Positions 58,578-64,000 of a DNA stretch of 64,000 nt are shown piece by piece. Position 1 is the stretch's first letter. Every line of letters starts with the position of its first letter. The stretch lies in contig JAQGEQ010000330.1 in NCBI GenBank assembly GCA_034620365.1, positions 496,001 to 560,000 of the forward strand, read 5' to 3'. Source of the stretch: Pegea sp. RAD2-039 (taxonomy: Eukaryota; Chordata; Thaliacea; Salpida; Salpidae). The notes beneath the pieces are model-generated. The model did not search any database and was not told the DNA's origin. It saw only the letters and a list, made by a program, of their open reading frames with translations. Made by a program: the position numbers and the translations under genes.

Positions 58578-60296
58578 TTAACTTTCATGATTATTATGAG
58601 TTTTTTCATGACATACAAGGCCAGATTTTTGACTAAATTTTTTTTCACAAACAAGACATTCATATGGTTTCTCACCAGTATGAGTTCTTTCATGGCATAA
58701 CAAATGGGTTTTTTGACTAAACTTCTTTTCACAAACAATACATTCATATGGTTTCTCACCAGTATGAGTTCTTTCATGATTTAAAAGACTGAAATTACGT
58801 GCAAATTTTTTTCCACAAACAACACATTCATATGGCTTCTCACCAGTATGAGTTCTTTCATGACTTAAAAGACTGGAATTATGTGCAAATTTTCTTCCAC
58901 AAGCAATACATTCATATGGTTTCTCACCAGTATGAGTCCTTTCATGAATTAAAAGACTATATCTTTGACTAAATTTTCTTTCACAAACAATACATTCATA
59001 TGGTTTCTCACCAGTATGAGTTCTTTCATGAGATAACAAATGGGTTTTTCGACTAAACTTTCTTTCACAAACTATACATTCATATGGTTTCTCACCAGTA
59101 TGAGTTCTTTCATGACTTGAAAGACTAGATTTTTGACTAAATTTTCTTCCACAAACTATACATTCATATGGCTTCTCACCAGTATGAGTTCTTTCATGAA
59201 TTAAAAGACTGGAATTAAGTGCAAATTTTCTTTCACAAACAATGCATTCATATGGCTTCTCACCAGTATGAGTTCTTTCATGACTTAAAAGACTAGATTT
59301 TTGACTAAATTTTCTTCCACAAACTATACATTCATATGGCTTCTCACCAGTATGAGTTCTCTCATGAATTAAAAGACTAGATTTTTGACTAAATTTTCTT
59401 TCACAAACAATGCATTCATATGGCTTCTCACCAGTATGAGTTCTTTCATGAATTAAAAGACTAGAATTAAGTGCAAATTTTCTTTCACAAACAATGCATT
59501 CATATGGCTTCTCACCAGTATGAGTTCTTTCATGACTTAAAAGACTAGATTTTCGACTAAATTTTCTTCCACAAACTATACATTCATATGGCTTCTCACC
59601 AGTATGAGTTCTTTCATGAATTAAAAGACTAGACTTTTGACTAAATTTTCTTTCACAAACAATGCAATCATATGGCTTCTCGCCAGTATGAATTCTTTCA
59701 TGACATAACAAATGGATTTTTTGACTAAATTTTCTTTCACAAACTTTACATTCATTTGGCTTCTCACCAGTATGAGTTCTTTCATGAATTAAAAGACTAG
59801 ATTTTTGACTAAATTTTCTTTCACAAACAATGCATTCATATGGCTTCTCGCCAGTATGAATTCTTTCATGACATAACAAATTGGTTTTTTGACTAAGTTT
59901 TCTTTCACAAACTTTACATTCATATGACTTCTCACCAGTATGAGTTCTTTCATGATAAACAAGCTGAGATTTGCATTTAAATTTCTTGTTACAATCTAAG
60001 CATTCATATTTGATTTTGAAATTAGATGATTGTTTGTTTTCTTCATTATTTTCTTTCCCTTTGAATGCTTTTTTATTGCTGTTTTTCTCTTTATAAGGAA
60101 GACTTGTAGTTGTTGGAATTTCTTTAGTATTATTTAAACTAGTTTGATCAGCATGACTTTTATACAAGCTATATACTCCACCAGAAGTGTTTACCAAAAT
60201 TTTATTTTCTGCAGTTTTATTATTAAAACATTTCTCATCATCATCTGATGAGAGTTTTCTTTTTCGTGCAAAGTTGCTGCCGTGTATCAAGTTCAT
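58578..60296 (-). CDS. C2H2 zinc-finger protein, 17 fingers (gene 8, type A)
   Basis: Expected nuclear DNA-binding protein of 572 residues, the longest member. The N-terminus is the family form with KCFNNK for KSFNNK. Seventeen fingers run from residue 97. The array grew by block copying: fingers 2-3 match 4-5, and fingers 5-7 match 8-10. Its last seven fingers and the NNHES tail match gene 5, and most match gene 3. In finger 2 the core Phe is Leu (ERKLSQ) and finger 4 begins NEC instead of YEC. Otherwise all zinc ligands are present. The ATG is 15 nt inside the exon. About 280 bp including the putative promoter block is missing upstream near 61200. Confidence 0.92.
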   Translation of the reverse strand: MNLIHGSNFARKRKLSSDDDEKCFNNKTAENKILVNTSGGVYSLYKSHADQTSLNNTKEIPTTTSLPYKEKNSNKKAFKGKENNEENKQSSNFKIKYECLDCNKKFKCKSQLVYHERTHTGEKSYECKVCERKLSQKTNLLCHERIHTGEKPYECIVCERKFSQKSSLLIHERTHTGEKPNECKVCERKFSQKIHLLCHERIHTGEKPYDCIVCERKFSQKSSLLIHERTHTGEKPYECIVCGRKFSRKSSLLSHERTHTGEKPYECIVCERKFALNSSLLIHERTHTGEKPYECIVCERKFSQKSSLLIHERTHTGEKPYECIVCGRKFSQKSSLLSHERTHTGEKPYECIVCERKFALNSSLLIHERTHTGEKPYECIVCGRKFSQKSSLSSHERTHTGEKPYECIVCERKFSRKTHLLSHERTHTGEKPYECIVCERKFSQRYSLLIHERTHTGEKPYECIACGRKFAHNSSLLSHERTHTGEKPYECVVCGKKFARNFSLLNHERTHTGEKPYECIVCEKKFSQKTHLLCHERTHTGEKPYECLVCEKKFSQKSGLVCHEKTHNNHES

Positions 60297-60311
60297 TTTC
60301 AAGTTAATAGG

Positions 60312-60327
60312 CTGAAGAAAAAAAGAA
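60312..60327 (-). promoter_or_regulatory. 3' splice acceptor of gene 8 coding exon
   Basis: T-rich tract then CTTCAG in sense; the exon starts at 60311. Confidence 0.75.
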
Positions 60328-61189
60328 CTTTGTTAATATTAAAATGTCCACATAGAATAATTTTAGTTTTAAGAGATATATTATTTCTATATGATATACA
60401 AAGCTTGTTCACTAATGATAATAATCAAGTTTATATCATGTTTTGTAAAAGTCTTAACTAGAAACTTATGATGTTCTATATACATATTTTTATTTAAAAC
60501 GAATTTGAACAACAATTTTTGTAAACTTTTGCAAGTATTTTCACAAATTGTTGTTTATAGTTCAATAAGTACTAATAAGTAAATAGAAAAAAATTCTTCT
60601 ATAGAAAAGGCATTATTGTTTTACATATAGCAGTTACGAGGGCAAAACACGTTTGCTTGTGAAAATGATAGGATGAGTTCAGAAACTATAAATTAAAAAT
60701 TATGTAATAAATGTAAGATTTAGCAGTGTTTAAAATAGATCAACAAGATGTTAAACCTTAATTTTACAGATTTTAATCTGCAGTTATTTATCTCATATTC
60801 AAGTGTAAAGTCCTCAATAGAATTAATTTGTATGATGTTACATTAATAGTGAGCAACGATTAATCAAAAAATAAATCACACTATTTCTAGTTATTTTTAA
60901 TTACAAGAATACTTAGTTATATTTATATATATATTTATTATATTATAGTTATAGTTAGAGAATATTTTAATGAAAATTCAAGAGTTGATTTTGACTTATT
61001 GAATTAATTTAAAAATGATAACTCAACTTTAAAAAATACATATTTAAGTATCATGGAAATGTAAACCAAATTTATAGCTTACAAGCCAACATAAACGAAC
61101 AAAATTTCACTTAAAGTCTAATATTTTGACAGTTATAAACATTTACTACAAATTTTTATTTTAAAAATTTAATGTCTAAACGCAATACC

Positions 61190-61215
61190 TGCAAAAACTT
61201 CTATATATATTTGAT
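61190..61215. other. Deletion scar in the gene 8 upstream region
   Basis: AAAAACTTC runs straight into TATATATATTTGATAC. In genes 1, 5 and 7 about 280 bp lie between these points, including the GACTTTGACC box and GGTAACGTCATTTG. The joined ends share CTTC-like sequence, consistent with a short-homology deletion. Confidence 0.75.
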
Positions 61216-61713
61216 ACATAAAAAAGATTTATTAAACTCCAAAACAGTTTGGAGAAATTCTAATTTTGAAAGTAATGTTAGAAACAAAACATTCTTTGCA
61301 CGCAAATTCTGATGATAATATCAATGTTAAAGAAGCTTTTACTATTTTGATTTTGTTGGTTGTTGATTATTATTTTGATGCTTTTGCTGTTTTATTATTA
61401 TTAAGTAACTGCAAAATCCAAACTTTGTAAGAATATTTGTTCATTCGGTTTTATTATTTTGAGTAATTTATATTTTTAAAAGTTGCAAACAAACAATAAA
61501 TTTCAAGAAGTACTTACAGATATTAATCATTTATTTTTATTTTTATAAATCCTCTGAAAAACTATTGTAAAAGTTATATTTATTTTTGGATCAGTTTGTG
61601 GGTATGTTTGGCTGAATACAGTAATTAATTGCTAGAAAAACTTGATTTCAGAAAATAGAGAATTAAAGCGATATAACAACTATGTACCATCTACAAAGCA
61701 ATGATTAAGTAAA

Positions 61714-61914
61714 GTGTTAAAAAAGAATTTCAAGAGCAGTAAGAAGTACATTTCAATTCACAAAGCTACAAACAATAAGTGGAAAAGTAGTGTTGTTATT
61801 GTTAGTAGTGATAGTAGAATATTTTACCATTTACATAAATGTTTCATCCCCTATTACTCTATATACGTAGTTCATTCTGTAGTCAACACTGGTTTGTTAG
61901 TAATGTTTTGTTAG
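61714..61914 (+). other. Five-copy short reading frame, divergent from gene 8
   Basis: Sixty-six codons including SSVVIVSSDSRIFYHLHKCF, ending MFC. It is one of five related frames beside the zinc-finger genes. It is likely flank sequence rather than a gene. Confidence 0.2.
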
Positions 61915-62807
61915 TTATCTTTGTTATTAGTTTCCCTTTGCAAATTGAATAAAGCTTCTTTAAAGAGTTTTTATCATTAGAGTTGGGAAAATATGATTTA
62001 TTCGAATTAAGAAACCGAAAATTAACTTTCTATAAATAAATTTTATATAACAACATGCACACACTCGTTTAATTTATCATTTAATTTTCTGATTGATCTG
62101 TAGATTGTTTTTTGATGGTTGAATACTGTTTTTAAGGTTTCGAATATAAGAGTGAATAAAGTCACGTTACACATATAGAGGATACACAATCTTAAACTTT
62201 CTAAGCAAAACAGTCATTTACTTCCGAGCGTTACGATTTCAAAAACTAAAAGTCGTAAGAAAAAGATACCTAACAAAAATTCAGAAAGTTGTTTTTTTGA
62301 AAAATTATATATGAAACAGATTAGGTTTTTATCAATACAATGTATATTTATATTAAACAATTAAGGAAGCAGAGAATTATTAAAAACTTTTCTCAAAACA
62401 ACTACTACATTTACAAAATAATTTTAAACATTTAATCTGCAACGGAGATATAATAACTTTTTGAACTTTTTTAAAAATAAAAACTAATGAATACATATTT
62501 GTAAAACCATTAAGACTTTAACCATTTAACAAGCTAAAAACCTCATGAAGACCACACATTGACCAGAAAAATTGACCAAATATTTTTCTTTAATTGGCAG
62601 TTTTTTCAATAGTTTTAAAATTAAGAATATTTATCAATATTGTCTTCAATGAATTATCACTTAAGTGAAATTTGTAAATTTTTGTAGAATCAGTTTTTTT
62701 CTTTACAACTTTAAAAGAAAGTTATTACAAGTACAGAATAAATTCAGTATTTGTAAATACTGATTTATTTATTTGTTTTTTAAATTTTATAAGCATTTAT
62801 TTATCTT

Positions 62808-62834
62808 AATTTATTTTATTTTATTTTATTTATT
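62808..62834. repeat. TTTTA microsatellite, second copy
   Basis: Duplicate of the run at 9744-9770 within segment A'. Confidence 0.8.
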
Positions 62835-63239
62835 GCAATAAACGCGAAGGAGAGTGCCTAATGTTACCTGTCGCGAACACAAATTCTCACAAATAATAAC
62901 TATTATAAATATTTGAGTTGGAAATGTAAAAAGAAAATGTTGTAAGACTTGGTATTTCATTTACCTCAAAGTTATTGTTATGATAACAATTTCCTTTTTT
63001 TCTTGTTTGTTTAAGTTAATTATTTGTTTGCATTCTTACTTATTAAAATAATAAATACTAAGGATTTATCAGATTTAAGCAAATGACAACTTTTAATTTC
63101 AATCAAATCATTTTATTTTTTTAGGATTAATTTATGTGAATTAATAAATAGGTTTGTGTTGACATTAGCTATTTGTAAGGTTTTTGCTTCATAACAAAAT
63201 TATCAAATAATTGCTTTTAGAGTTTGTTTTTATAATTAG

Positions 63240-64000
63240 ACATTTTTGTTGTTTCATGATTTTTTTCATTTTCTTAAGGTGATATTTTTAAAGGTTTTTA
63301 TGATAATTGTAACTGTAAATCAATCACGTTAAAAGAAAACTTTTCTAGAACGCTGAAACAGAAACTTATCATGTTTTATAAACAGATTGTATTTAAAATG
63401 AATTTTTAAAACACAAAATTTTGATAATTTTTTGCAATAAACAAAAAATAATTGTTACTTATATTTCAATATTGAAATATCAAAATATTGAGGTTTATAT
63501 TGTAACAAAAAAGCCTCTTATATTGGAAAGACATTGTTGTTGTTTTACATGTAGCACTTATGAGAACAAAACATCATTTGCTTGTGGAAATATTAAAAGG
63601 AGCTGCAAATTAAATATAATAATGTATGCAAGAAGGAAAAAGGTTGAAACGGTTCAAACAGATGAAAACAAAGTAGACCCTACTTTTTAAGATTTTAAGA
63701 AAACAATTTTAAATAGTTTTATCCAATATCTAATTGTTAGTTTTTCAATAAAATTTAAATTTATGTTATAACATACATTGAGAGCAACAATTAATTCAAA
63801 AAACGTATTAAAAGTGTTTTTTATGTTTTAATGATAAATATAATAAACTCAATATTTTCAATATACTCAATAAATTCAAATTTAAGTGTTGATTTTGATT
63901 TACTTAAAATGCAGAAAATAAATGGAAATGAAAATTGAAACTTTAAAAACAAAATATAATACACAAGAAAGTTAAACATTAAAAGCTCAATTAAAAAAAT
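63240..64000. repeat. Inverted repeat flanking the A' segment, right copy
   Basis: Reverse copy of 53150-53960; it continues to the end of the window. A plus-strand frame at 63421-63690 (89 codons, HCCCFTCSTYENKTSFACGN) is the counterpart of the minus-strand frame at 53530-53775. Confidence 0.7.

Larger units (their letters stand above)
54346..63232. repeat. Segmental duplication, copy A' (about 8.9 kb)
   Basis: Direct repeat of 1376-10175, carrying gene 8. It is flanked on both sides by inverted copies of one sequence (53150-53960 and 63240-64000), so it appears to sit inside another repeat. Confidence 0.85.

Noticed and set aside
1..64000. CRISPR-like array impression from the regular 84-bp repeats
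   Set aside because: The repeats are codons of zinc fingers with 28-residue periodicity, not direct repeats with unique spacers.

Overview
This is nuclear DNA of a multicellular animal, to judge from the genes. It is very AT-rich: about three quarters A+T between genes by eye, less inside the genes. The genes have long C2H2 zinc-finger arrays with TGEKP linkers, and each coding exon sits just behind a pyrimidine tract and AG splice acceptor. An AT-rich invertebrate such as Hydra would fit, but no marker here fixes the species. I see no bacterial operons, tRNA, rRNA or CRISPR array.

The window is one cluster of closely related C2H2 zinc-finger genes in both orientations. I number eight full-length members: gene 1 (5818-6948, -), gene 2 (14429-15559, +), gene 3 (24665-25795, -), gene 4 (30804-31850, +), gene 5 (36449-37915, -), gene 6 (43652-44867, +, one frameshift), gene 7 (49940-51070, -) and gene 8 (58578-60296, -). 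A ninth, 5'-truncated array lies at 26941-27480 (+). Older relics lie at 11688-11850 (-), 18990-19073 (+) and 54043-54300 (+). All intact members share a 96-residue lysine/serine/asparagine-rich N-terminus with an RKRK basic patch beside an SSDDDE acidic patch, then one nearly invariant finger, then 8 to 16 variable fingers. Four members have exactly 376 residues; the others differ by whole 28-residue fingers (348, 404, 488, 572). I do not recognise the N-terminus as KRAB, ZAD, SCAN or BTB.

There are two subfamilies. Type A (genes 1, 3, 5, 8; all on -) mostly ends NNHES. Type B (genes 2, 4, 6, 7 and the truncated array) ends at a TGEKP linker followed by a shared stop codon, with the remains of one more finger beyond it. 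Flanks were copied with the genes. Segment 1376-10175 recurs at 54346-63232. The region 11.6-18.0 kb recurs inverted at 47.4-54.3 kb. The pair gene 3/gene 4 recurs as gene 5/gene 6 about 12 kb away. Several junctions lie at palindromes or cut through promoter-like blocks.

Between the zinc-finger genes are short stretches that keep reading frame between copies: two exon-like pieces 0.8-1.1 kb downstream of every type B gene (49 nt and about 100 nt, phase-matched to each other), a set of three downstream of type A genes (one exactly 84 nt in all four copies, with GTAAGT donors in three), and a five-copy terminal exon ending in the same stop. These look like co-amplified pieces of other genes or alternative 3' exons; I do not recognise their products. 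The zinc-finger proteins are expected to act in the nucleus as sequence-specific DNA binders. Their targets cannot be read from the sequence.
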